Assembly (NCBI GenBank): GCA_030549175.1
Contig: JAUKUA010000003.1
Coordinates: 3,286,001 to 3,350,000, forward strand
Direction of reading: 5' to 3'
DNA: 64,000 nucleotides
From: Lasiosphaeris hirsuta
Lineage: Eukaryota; Ascomycota; Sordariomycetes; Sordariales; Lasiosphaeriaceae
Shown: positions 12,262 to 21,157 of the stretch, one piece after another
Layout: every line of letters begins with the position of its first letter
Position numbering within the stretch: the stretch's first letter is position 1
Notes under the pieces: generated by a model
What the model saw: only the letters and a program-made list of their open reading frames with translations
Database searches by the model: none
Told to the model about the DNA's origin: nothing
Made by a program: the position numbers and the translations under genes

Positions 12262-13495
12262 ATCAGAGGCATAAGGCGCATTCGTTTTAATATTTGCCAG
12301 GACCTGTTTGTCTGGCGAATGGTTTCGGTTTCAGTTTTACATGCGTCGGTGGCGTTTCTTTGTATTTCTTACGACCCTGCTCCTTGTTTCGAGAGCGGCA
12401 TTGGTGGTGGCCATGTATGTACGTTATGATGGAAGCTGAGATATCATGATGGAAATAAACGATGATTAATAACAACTGTGGTGGCTTTTGATCTCACCCG
12501 TCGTCGGCGCAACTGCTATTGACCTTTTGAGTTAGTTATTCACTCCCAGGGAGCGCCATATTGTTCTATTCGAGTCATGGGGGAGGTGAATTTGTCAGGC
12601 CACCTGGCGTCGCTGGGCTCCCTCCAACTCGATGCCACTGTTCTCCAGAAATTGTCATTACTCCTGCTAGCGGTCCTGGTGGGGAGCGGCGAGAATGGAA
12701 CCGTATACAAATGTGCCTAAGAGAGAAAGTCCGAGTAATACCCAGTCTGTCTGTTCGCCTTGCCTTTTGCCTTTGATGTTACGTTTCCTTGCAAACATAA
12801 ACCATTTTACCGACGCCTTATACTGAGCTAGGCCTTCAAAAGACCGAATCGGAGCATTGACCTCTCTCTGCCTTTGTCATTGTTCCACGCCGTCTTGATA
12901 CCATCCCGGCGCAATTCAGCTGAACCGAAACGCAATTGTAGGCGGTGGTGGAAGTTCTCCTGAGGGCTATAATCAAGCTCAACGCTCGGGCAAAGGGTGT
13001 AAGAAGGGGATATCCTTTTTAGCGGGAGGGCTATCGGTTCGTTCAAAAGGCCCTTTGGGTGAGCATATATGTACGGGTATCAGGGGTTCAATCACAGAGT
13101 CACAGCATGATTATAACGGCCCCAGTGGTGCCAGAAAGACCAGGTGCGTCGCCCACTATGCCATTTCATTAAATAAAAGCCCCTTCCAATGAAAAGTAGA
13201 ACCATCTCCCAGTTGGGCTGCCAATGCCTTTCCCCGAGGCCACAAACTTCTCCCTGTCCTACAAGGAGGCGTTAGCAGGGGCCCACCGACCGGTGCAGAG
13301 GCAGAGGCTAAGGGGTCTCGGGGCTCTTACTACCAAGGGATGTCTACCGTCACCAGTACCGTGAGACATGTCGTGAGGGGAAGAAGAACTGGAGGGGGAT
13401 GTGGGTAGGCGGCGGTCTCGAGGGCTCGTGTGCTTGCTATCTGCCTCCTGGCGGTGAGACGGCGTGCCACGGTTAGCCTCTTGTCAACAACGGAG
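12262..13495. other. Convergent intergenic region
   Basis: Holds the 3' UTRs of the OPT gene (plus) and of the small ORF pair (minus). No gene, repeat or RNA structure that I can support. Confidence 0.45.
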
Positions 13496-13726
13496 CTAGT
13501 TCTGCTCGATGAAGTGGCGGAGGAACTCCAGCTTCTGCTCGGGGGTCATATTACCCTGGCCCCGGGTGCTGGCGGGTGTGGCGCTCTCGTCTCGGCCGCC
13601 TGAGTGCTGGGGCGCGGCAGACGGGGTCGGTGTGGAGGCGTCGGCGTCGGCGTTGGCGGTGCCGGCTGCAGCGGTGCCAGTGGTACCGGTGGCACCGGTG
13701 GCAGCGGTATCTGTCTTTGACGCCAT
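13496..13726 (-). CDS. Small Ala/Thr-rich protein, second ORF of an in-frame pair
   Basis: A 76-residue ORF starting MASKTDTAATG, low-complexity Ala/Thr/Gly/Pro in the middle, ending in a non-repetitive, helix-prone tail (NMTPEQKLEFLRHFIEQN) that looks like a conserved short motif. Its ATG lies 12 bases after the TAG of the upstream ORF and in the same frame, so it could be a second cistron reached by reinitiation, a readthrough extension, or a separate transcript. I recognise no family. Membership in a real gene is suggested by the C-terminal sequence but not proven. Confidence 0.4.
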   Translation of the reverse strand: MASKTDTAATGATGTTGTAAAGTANADADASTPTPSAAPQHSGGRDESATPASTRGQGNMTPEQKLEFLRHFIEQN

Positions 13727-13738
13727 GATGTCGTTCTC

Positions 13739-13951
13739 CTAGGCGAGTCGGGCGTGTGCACAGGTGCAGCCCTCGGGAGAGCAGCTGCAGATCTCCTCAC
13801 TGAACTTGGACTTCTGCTTCGTGTCCTTGCTGCTGCTGCTGCCACTGGTAGTGGTGGCTTTGACGCTCTCTTCCTTCTGCTTCTTGGCCTCACGCTTGGC
13901 CTCGCGCTTCTGCTTGTGCTCGGAAACTATGCTAGAGCTCGAGTTGCCCAT
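13739..13951 (-). CDS. Small putative N-myristoylated, Lys/Glu-rich protein with Cys-rich tail
   Basis: A 70-residue ORF beginning MGNSSSS, a good N-myristoylation context (Gly2, Ser5/6). It is followed by a highly charged helix (EHKQKREAKREAKKQKEES), a Ser linker and a Cys-rich end (EEICSCSPEGCTCAHARLA). The pattern suggests a small membrane-attached, possibly metal-binding protein. The start is chosen for the MGNSS motif; an upstream in-frame extension exists but looks like 5' UTR. The stop TAG is followed in frame by the next ORF. The minisatellite at 14245-14800 lies in its promoter region. No known family recognised. Confidence 0.5.
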   Translation of the reverse strand: MGNSSSSIVSEHKQKREAKREAKKQKEESVKATTTSGSSSSKDTKQKSKFSEEICSCSPEGCTCAHARLA

Positions 13952-14244
13952 GTTCGGTCTGCGTTGTCTTTGATGGTCTTGGGAGTAAACACGGGCGTCT
14001 TTGGTCGTCAGGGCAAGGGTTGGGCAGTCTGGTCTTCGTAGCACAGGGTCGAGTGTTGTGCGTTCTGCGCTTCGGGGTGGAGTTTCGGGTATTTTTGGTA
14101 GATGTCTTTCAGCTCGTGGTTGAAGGTAAAGTGGCACAGGGTAGTTGGTTGCGAGAAGGAGTTATCGTGAGAGAGGTGGACTTTGTGCTGTAAGAAAGAA
14201 GAAGCGAGATGTGAAGAGGAAGGAAGTGTCTTGGAAAACGGGTT

Positions 14245-14790
14245 AGAGCACCCACCGAGCACCCGCCTCATATACCTTCACAAGGACCACCCTCCTTATA
14301 CACACATGGCGAGCACCCGCCTTGTATACCTCCACGAGGACCACCCTACTTATACACACGTGGCGAGCACTCGTCTTTTTGACACATAGAGCGCTCGCAA
14401 GCACCCGCCTAACTAGGTCAAGTGTTGCAAACAAGTGCCCACCTGATACAGTATATACAACGAGCGAGCACCCGCCTTGTTTACATATGTGCCTCGCACT
14501 CGACTTTTTGACACAGGGAGTACTCGCGGATACCCGCCTTATTTACCATGTGGCGAGCACTCAACTTCTTGACACATATAGCACTCGCGGGCACCCGCCT
14601 AATTGGGCTGAAGTGTCATAAACAAGCGCTCACCTGATTAACACGACGAGCACCCGCCTTATTCACACAGATTTGCTTACACGCACCGCGAGCACCCGCC
14701 TTTTTAGATTTACACCAAATCCTCATCTTCTCTTTGCACTCTTAACACCCACCGTACACGCGAGCACCCGCCTCCCTTATATACATGAGG
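14245..14790. repeat. Degenerate minisatellite, core GAGCACCCGCCT
   Basis: Exact copies of GAGCACCCGCCT start at 14257, 14311, 14466, 14648, 14690 and 14762; GCACCCGCCT alone also occurs at 14401 and 14591; several mutated copies (GAGCACTCGTCT at 14365, GATACCCGCCT near 14529) lie between. There are higher-order units: a ~54-base unit repeated at 14257 and 14311, and a ~85-base unit at ~14362 and ~14553 with many C/T differences. Between the cores are TATAC/ACACA-rich spacers. It lies just upstream of the minus-strand small ORF at 13951. It lacks the uniform repeat/spacer geometry of a CRISPR array. Confidence 0.85.
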
Positions 14791-15585
14791 AGCAGCCATT
14801 ATACACAGAAGCACCGAAATAAGGTATCGATGTGTAAAATTTGAACTGAATCATCACTCGTTTGATGCACGCGAGTCCCGCCTTATTTACCACACATGTG
14901 GAACACATGTGTTTGTGAGACATGGGAAACGCAGCTTTTTGGAAATTTTGCCCTTGCCCTGCTTTGCCACCATTGTGTTTCTTACACTTCGGTACCTTAG
15001 TATTAGAGCAGTCATATCCGAGGTGTGAAGTCTCGTGATCTGAATTTGAGTCTTACCTAGTAGTTACCTAGTACTCTCTGAAGTGAAAATCAAAACACTT
15101 TTAGCGTAACCACAAACTCCCTACTCCTCTCTTATCACGTTACTAAGTTGTAGCAAACAAGGCGAAAGTCATGGATAGGAACGACAACAATGACCCGAGT
15201 GGATATGCTGTCTCATCATAGATCCCGCCACCATTTGCAATTCTATAGTAATTGTTAGTTAGAGGACGAAGGCACGAGCAGAGGGTACATGAGAAATACA
15301 CGAGAAAGCATGTGAGGGTGAGGAGACATCCAACAAAGGTCCAACATCCTGACTTCGAGCGAGTGAAACAACGATAGTTGAAAGAGGGATGTGGGCGCCT
15401 TACATTTCTGGGTCAAGCGTTAAGGAAACGAGGGTGACAGTAATGGGCCTGGAAATTGGCATTACTAGAAACATGTGTTGTTATAACTTATAAGGGGCAA
15501 GAGAAAGGACGGCGGGTAGGCAGCACGGGGAAGATCAAGGCTTCAGCAACCTTCACGAACCATAAAGTTGTCGTACAGGAACACC
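14791..15585. other. Intergenic region
   Basis: No gene supported. One more weakened copy of the minisatellite core (GCGAGTCCCGCCTTATTTACC) occurs near 14870-14890. The right end holds the 3' UTR of the ankyrin-subtilase gene. Confidence 0.4.
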
Positions 15586-18500
15586 CTAAAACTGTGCGGC
15601 TCTCGCCTGGGTACTAGATGACACAAGATCCCTCGCCAGTTGCGTAATCTTCTCCCACTTCTGTTCGGTCGAATACACGCTATCCATGTCCAACAACTTG
15701 CTTGGGTCCCTGAAGAAACCCTCAACCTCCAGTCGCCGATCCTTCTCCGTATACCCTGCGCTGACCCTGACCAATGCCTCCTTCATAGCCGCGAACTGCT
15801 TCACCGCACGCAGCGAATCGACACTGACCGCGTTAGAATCTGCGCTCCTCTTCCGATGCCAGTTATATATCGCGCCGAGCCGCACGCAGCTGATGATTAG
15901 TGCGGCCAGACCGGCAGCCAGCGCCGTGGCAATTGAAGATCCCGTCTTTGGAATGTCATCTTCCTCCTGGATCTTATCGCCCTCGCGCAGCTCTACATTA
16001 TGCCCGGGCAGGATAAAATCAACGCTGCTCTGATTGCCAGCCAAGCCATACATGCTGCCGTCAGCCTTGGCAGCACCAATCTTGAAAATGCTTTCCGAGA
16101 TGGTTGGCAGACCAAAGGGGTAATAGAGTCCAAGCACCTGGTTGCTGGCGACGCCGATGTCGGGGGCAGAGCAGAAGATGAGAATCTTGGCTTTCACAGC
16201 GCGCTCGAGCGCGGCTTCGAGACGGTTTATGTCGGCCGTGTTGTTTTCGCGGTCGTCCTCGATGCGCTGCACCGTCCATGACATGGAGATGATGTCGAAC
16301 TTGCGGTTGACGGCAAACTCTACAGCCTGTTTTGATGGAGTTTGTCAGCAATCAGAACCCGAGCACCTAGGCTGGGAGGGAGCGTACATCGGCAGCACTC
16401 CTTGCCGTGAACCTGGCCTTCTCGCCACCTTCCTGGCGGATCACGTTCATTTTGCAAACGAATATCTTGACTGGCGGGCAGACCCGGCCTATCATGTACG
16501 CCATATACGTGCCATGGCCCGTCGTTGACCCATGAAAAGGTCCGGGGGCTCCGCTGAGGTCGGGGTTTTCGTAGCCGCTATCAAAACTTCTTCCGTTTTG
16601 GAGCTGCCCTGCAATGGCTCTGTGCATGAAGTTGGCGCCGTCGTCCAGCAGCGCCACTTTCACGTCCCTTCGCAGCTCCTCGGGGAGGCTTTCGTGCTTG
16701 AGGTAGTCGGATGGGAACCCCGGCGGAGGACCAAGCCGGGAGATGCCGTCGGCAAATGTGTCCATTATCGTGAGCCACCTGTGTGTGTCGATTTGCCGTC
16801 GGCCATCAAACTCCTTGGTCTGAGTGTGGCCTTTTGGTCTTGATTTGAGCAGATTGCCGGGCTTGTGATATTCGACGCAGATGCTGCCGAGTCCTAGTGC
16901 GTCTCGCCCATTCTGCAGTCGCGTCTTGAACTCCTCAATGTTCGTCTTGGTGCGGGATGCTGACTCGAGGCCGTTCTAGCATCAACTGTTATTAGGACCA
17001 CCTGAAGCCGACATGTTTGCGATAGGGTGTTAGACCAACCTGTGCCTGGTGCAGCTCAATCTTGTTCAAATTTCCCAACTTCACAAGGCCGTCGGGCTCA
17101 CTCCAAGATCTCAGGATGGCGTTGTTTCCACTCCACCAAAGATGTAGCTCGCGGAGGTTTGAATCCCGGCCCGCGTCCCATATTGTTTTTGGATCGAGGT
17201 CCACTTTTCGCCAGTCGAGAATCTCTACGTCAAAGCGTTTCAGGGCTTGTTCGATCGCTTCGTCGCTGTGGGGTGTCCATTTCTCATCATTGGCCTGGCT
17301 GGTCCCCTTGTCCTCGAAAGCTCTGTCCTCAACAATGACTTTGATAATGTTTCGGACGTTTTTCTCGTGTAGCCAGTCAAAAAACTTCACCATATCCTTT
17401 CTTCCCGCCCCTGAATCCGCGGCGGCCTCGGAATGTCGCTGCCTAACAACGGCAGTATCAAGCATGACTCTTCGGAAGTCTACATATCGAAGAACCTCAT
17501 CGAACACGAGCCCTCGATAGCTTGCTTCAAAGTCGGTAAAGTTTATTCTCTCTACACGCTTTGATGGCGTGGGCGGAAAGTCAAAGCATATATTGTTGTC
17601 TATTGCAAGTTAGTATGGGAACCGGAGTCGAATTCGAGTTTATTGAAATCCTGCCTTCTTTGTTCTCGCCAAACAGGAATGCTATGGCGCAATTATGTGT
17701 CCGGGGAGTCTGCCTCTTGTTAGTACCTGTGGGATTATCTGCCTTTGCGCTCCCAGCTTCTGCTCTTGGCTCAAAGGTGGTACGGAGGTAATGGAGCTTG
17801 AGCTCTTTGGCAATGGCGTCTGCAAACTCTAGTGACGGTGTTTCGGCAGAGTTCCAACTTGTCTTGGAAGACCTTGCCGTTCTTGAGTGAGTGGTGGCGA
17901 TCTTGGGGCGCTTTGGCTTCACGCTGACATCTGCATCTGGTGCTCCGCGATCGGCTGACCCGACGCTCACCAAGGGAGGACCAGCCACGAGAGTCACCAT
18001 ATGACGAGCTACATCCGACGAGACTTGTTGTCGGGCTTCGTTGGCTTGGTAAGGCAGATGGCTTGGAGGGATCCGTCCGAAGTCCGTCGTTGGCGCTCGT
18101 GTCAGTTTTTGAATGAAGCCGGGGGATGGCTCGGGGAATCGGGAAGAGGAATCATCTGCGAGCTTCGCTTTCGTGGTGTCCTTCAAGTTTTCCCCGCCCA
18201 CTTTCCCATCACGGCCCTTGGAATCCAGATTCTCATCACGCTTTGCCTTATCCCAACCGTTCCGCTGGTACAGGTCATGATTTGCCTTTTTCACTGCTGC
18301 TGTTCGATCCTTTTCCGAAGAGACCTTTAAATCGCCTTCTGGCCGGCTGGGGTGAGCGCTTCCGGGTAGAGCCTCTAACGGTGCCCGTGGTGGTGTTGGG
18401 GTGGTGACCCTTTTTGCCTTATCCAAGGACTTGCTAGACGTTACTTTTTTCTTTTCTATTCGCTGAGATTCCTCCTTTTCAAATCTCCGCCGGCTGTCAA

Positions 18501-19365
18501 AGTGATAGCGGTATGGTGAAAAAAGGTCGGGTTCACCTGTGAGTTCGTCGAAAGCTTTGTCGCCACGACTGATGAGTGCCTTGACGATATCGACCTGCGA
18601 GCGAGTGCATCGAGCGTAATCAACTGCGCGGTGCAGAGGAGTGAGGCCCCTGAGATCCTTTGCGGCAAGTGTTTCCTCGGAAGCCTTTTCGATCAGCTGG
18701 ATGATGACCTGGGAACTGAGGCGCTTCGGTCCCTTTGAAATTACTGCAAGATGGATGCAATTTTCGTAGTTGTACCCAGATGAAGCGAGAGCTTTGTTGA
18801 AATGGAATTGCTCAACATCACTCTCGAGCACGGCCTTGATGAAGTCACGCCTTTCCTTGATGACAGCGACGAGAAGAGCGCCGCGGTTGGCATCGTCCGC
18901 TTCGTACAGTAACTTGGGAAACTTGCTGGCGAGCGACTTGACAAGCCAGAGTGCGCGGGTATTTTCCCATTCCCAGCCAGAAGCCATTCTATAAAGAAAG
19001 TTGCGGTTCTCGATAGGGACCAGCTTTTGCACTGCCTCGGTTTGGGGAGACAGATAGCGGCGATACTTTGAAATAAACTGGATTTGACGTTCCTCGCTCT
19101 GCTCTAGAAGGTTTTGCTGTTGCAGCTGATCCTGGATTTCCTTGATCTTGAACGGAATGTTGTTGACGAGCTCAGCTTCGTCTTCATCGCCCGACTCCTC
19201 AGAGCTCAATTCACGCCCCTCCTCTTCCTCTCCCTCCTCTTCATCCTCTGAGCTTTCAGGCACGAAGTCCGAGTCGCTTTCATCGTCGTCATCGTCAGGA
19301 TTGCGAGGCTGGTCAGCATCTACTGGTTCCCGCATTGCTCCTAGGCTCGCTCCAACGACGGGCAT
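15586..19365 (-). CDS. Ankyrin-repeat / subtilisin-like (S8) protease fusion, NLR-neighbourhood type
   Basis: Four exons: 19365-17727, 17599-17040, 16975-16388, 16326-15586, giving 1,175 residues with consistent phases. Order: very acidic N-terminus (D/E runs, residues ~20-65); helical region; ankyrin-like repeats around 200-275 (NCIHLAVI, GLTPLHRAVDYA); a long Lys/Pro-rich linker; a conserved middle domain (CFDFPPTP ... FDEVLRYVDFRRVMLDTAVV). A C-terminal peptidase S8 domain follows, with its catalytic triad visible: Asp in VALLDDG (~844), His in TGHGTYMA (~887), Ser in TGSSIATA (~1060). The usual oxyanion-hole Asn region reads FCSAPDIG, without the Asn. There is no signal peptide, so it should act inside the cell. 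Subtilase domains joined to ankyrins or NACHT modules occur among fungal NLR-like proteins. The start could also be the next Met (MREPVDADQ). The gene is divergent from the one at 19854. Confidence 0.82.
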
Positions 19366-19853
19366 CTACGAATGTGAAATCAATCGAGGTTGTGTCGAGG
19401 ATATATTAAATGAAATGATCTTGAAGATATCCAAAGAAGTGGGCTGGCTCCAGAGCGAAAAGAGAATACGAATGCTTGAAGGGGTGGAGTGTCGAGATGT
19501 GAAGCTGGGACTGGCGCTGCCGCAGAAGGGTGTCTTGTCAACCAACCACCAATCCACGACCGCTGGTGGGGGATTCACTCTGTTACAGCCGGATTGATAA
19601 TCCGCCGCAGACCATCATGCAGGATCCTGCCACTTGCCCTTGCCAGTGTGGCCACCCCTCAGTTCAACCACGCTACCATCCTTGGACAGGGAGCAGTAGC
19701 GGGCCACATCCGGCCCACAAGGCAGTCAACCAGGCTAAGGACCTCTTTCGCAGCGCAATCGAACCTACTAGACTAGAAGAAAAAGTTCTTTAAAGAAGAA
19801 GGTATGGCGTCAACTTGTCTGTCGCCTCAGCATTTCGAAAATCGCTGCGAACC
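19366..19853. promoter_or_regulatory. Shared divergent promoter region
   Basis: A 488-base gap separates the ATG of the ankyrin-subtilase gene (minus) from the ATG of the gene at 19854 (plus). A head-to-head arrangement with so short a gap is compatible with co-regulation. I see no distinctive operator. Confidence 0.35.
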
Positions 19854-20786
19854 ATGGCGGAAGAACACGAAGAGCCCGACGAGAGAAGATTTGGAGAGGA
19901 CCTTGAGGTTATCGAGCTGCCTCTATTTCCCGACCTTGACGCGGCACTTGCTACAGGGGAGCTGCACACGCAGAACGACCCGAACAACCCGTACCAGCGT
20001 GACAATATTATTGAGCGCAAGGGCCGGGTCGATATCCGCTGCGAGCACAAGGCCATTGTGCACGGCTTCTACTCGGACGATGTTGATGATTTATGCACCC
20101 TTATCGTGCTTGGCTTCCGCTTCGATCCTAACAGCGTCGCCCGGCGCATCAAGGAAGCACATGTCGTCGTCAAGTTCGCAGCCATGGACAAGAATACACC
20201 GGATCCCGAGGTGCTCGACATGTATCCTAACGGCCAGTTTTCCTTTGCGCCGTCGACGCACCAGGAGACGCTGGTTCGAGGGGGCGGAGTCAGTGTTGGG
20301 GGAATTGCAGCCGGAGTGCCAGTAGGCGGAGAGCTCAAGCTGGAGCACACCATTGAGCGCGACATTTCGGACGCAGCCGGCGTTAGGGGGTCTATCGACC
20401 TCCGTGGGCGTAACTGGGGCGCCAAGAACAGCGTCTCATGGACACTATGGGAAAACAAGAGCGCCAAGACGGGCGTGCTGCCGTCCATGCCAGCGGCCAT
20501 CCTGCTGAAGCGGCGGGACATGCGCCAGTTCAAGGCCACCTTCACCATCAAGATTGCCGCCGATAGCAAGACCACGCTGGGCTCTGCTTTCAAGACAGAC
20601 CCCAAGGACGACGACGTCTGGTACGACCCCGAGAGGGCTTTCAAGGTTCGGGCCAGCGACCGACTGCAACCGTACGCGTTCGACCACGGAAACCTTGGCC
20701 AATTCGAGCTGCAGTCGGTTGCCGGTGGTGTGCCATTTCCACCCGCGAAAACGCTGCAAGGAGGGGGGAGAGGGGGAGGGGGATGA
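19854..20786 (+). CDS. Uncharacterised fungal protein next to NLR-like genes
   Basis: Single exon, 310 residues from an ATG in good context (GAACCATGGCG). I do not recognise the family. The N-terminus is acidic (EEHEEPDERRFGEDLEVIEL). The middle has alternating hydrophobic/charged strands and motifs such as GVSVGGIAAGVPVGGELKLEH, RGSIDLRGRNWGAKNSVSWTLWENKSAKTG and PAAILLKRRDMRQFKATFTIKI, suggesting a beta-rich globular fold. The C-terminus is Gly-rich (QGGGRGGGG). There are no signal peptide or membrane helices, so it is probably cytosolic. It sits between the ankyrin-subtilase gene (divergent) and the SesB/ankyrin gene (same strand, 371 bases downstream), so a role as partner, guardee or regulator is possible. 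That is inference from position only. Confidence 0.75.
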   Translation: MAEEHEEPDERRFGEDLEVIELPLFPDLDAALATGELHTQNDPNNPYQRDNIIERKGRVDIRCEHKAIVHGFYSDDVDDLCTLIVLGFRFDPNSVARRIKEAHVVVKFAAMDKNTPDPEVLDMYPNGQFSFAPSTHQETLVRGGGVSVGGIAAGVPVGGELKLEHTIERDISDAAGVRGSIDLRGRNWGAKNSVSWTLWENKSAKTGVLPSMPAAILLKRRDMRQFKATFTIKIAADSKTTLGSAFKTDPKDDDVWYDPERAFKVRASDRLQPYAFDHGNLGQFELQSVAGGVPFPPAKTLQGGGRGGGG

Positions 20787-21157
20787 CTCAGGAAGGAACC
20801 CGAAGAGATGCGCGAGGACCACCTGCATCTGCCAACGCTAGCCCTGTTTGAGCCTAGCAGGAATAAAGTGTGCGGGGCCAGATGGGATGGGTTCATGGAT
20901 GGCAGAATAGCCCAAGGAAGCTGACGCGCTGTGGCAGGGGAAGGGACGGTGGGCGCATTCACCTGAGCCGCAGTTTCATAATTTCGTGACGGGATCATCC
21001 CACTTCTCCAACCTCCCGCGCCTGTGGCCATCTGTGAATTGCTTCATTTTGTGTTTTTTTTTGGGGGGGGCGGGGGCATTAAGCATTGCTTTCTTTTTTT
21101 CCGCCGCAAAATAACGCGTCTCCTCGCCCGCGCCTATCTTCCTGCTCAGCACCCGCC
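20787..21157. other. Intergenic region with poly-T/poly-G run
   Basis: A 371-base gap between two plus-strand genes. A T run followed directly by a G run and a GC-rich patch occurs at about 21054-21077. No gene seen. Confidence 0.4.

Noticed and set aside
13739..13811. Intron removing the TAG between the two small ORFs
   Set aside because: The 62-base GT-AG candidate would shift the frame of the second ORF and delete the Cys-rich tail.
14245..14790. CRISPR-like array
   Set aside because: Repeats are short, degenerate and irregularly spaced with nested units, and the genome is eukaryotic.
20069..21031. 320-codon open frame antisense to the unknown gene at 19854
   Set aside because: It has no start context or motif and the plus-strand frame has more protein-like character. 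Kept as unlikely but not excluded.
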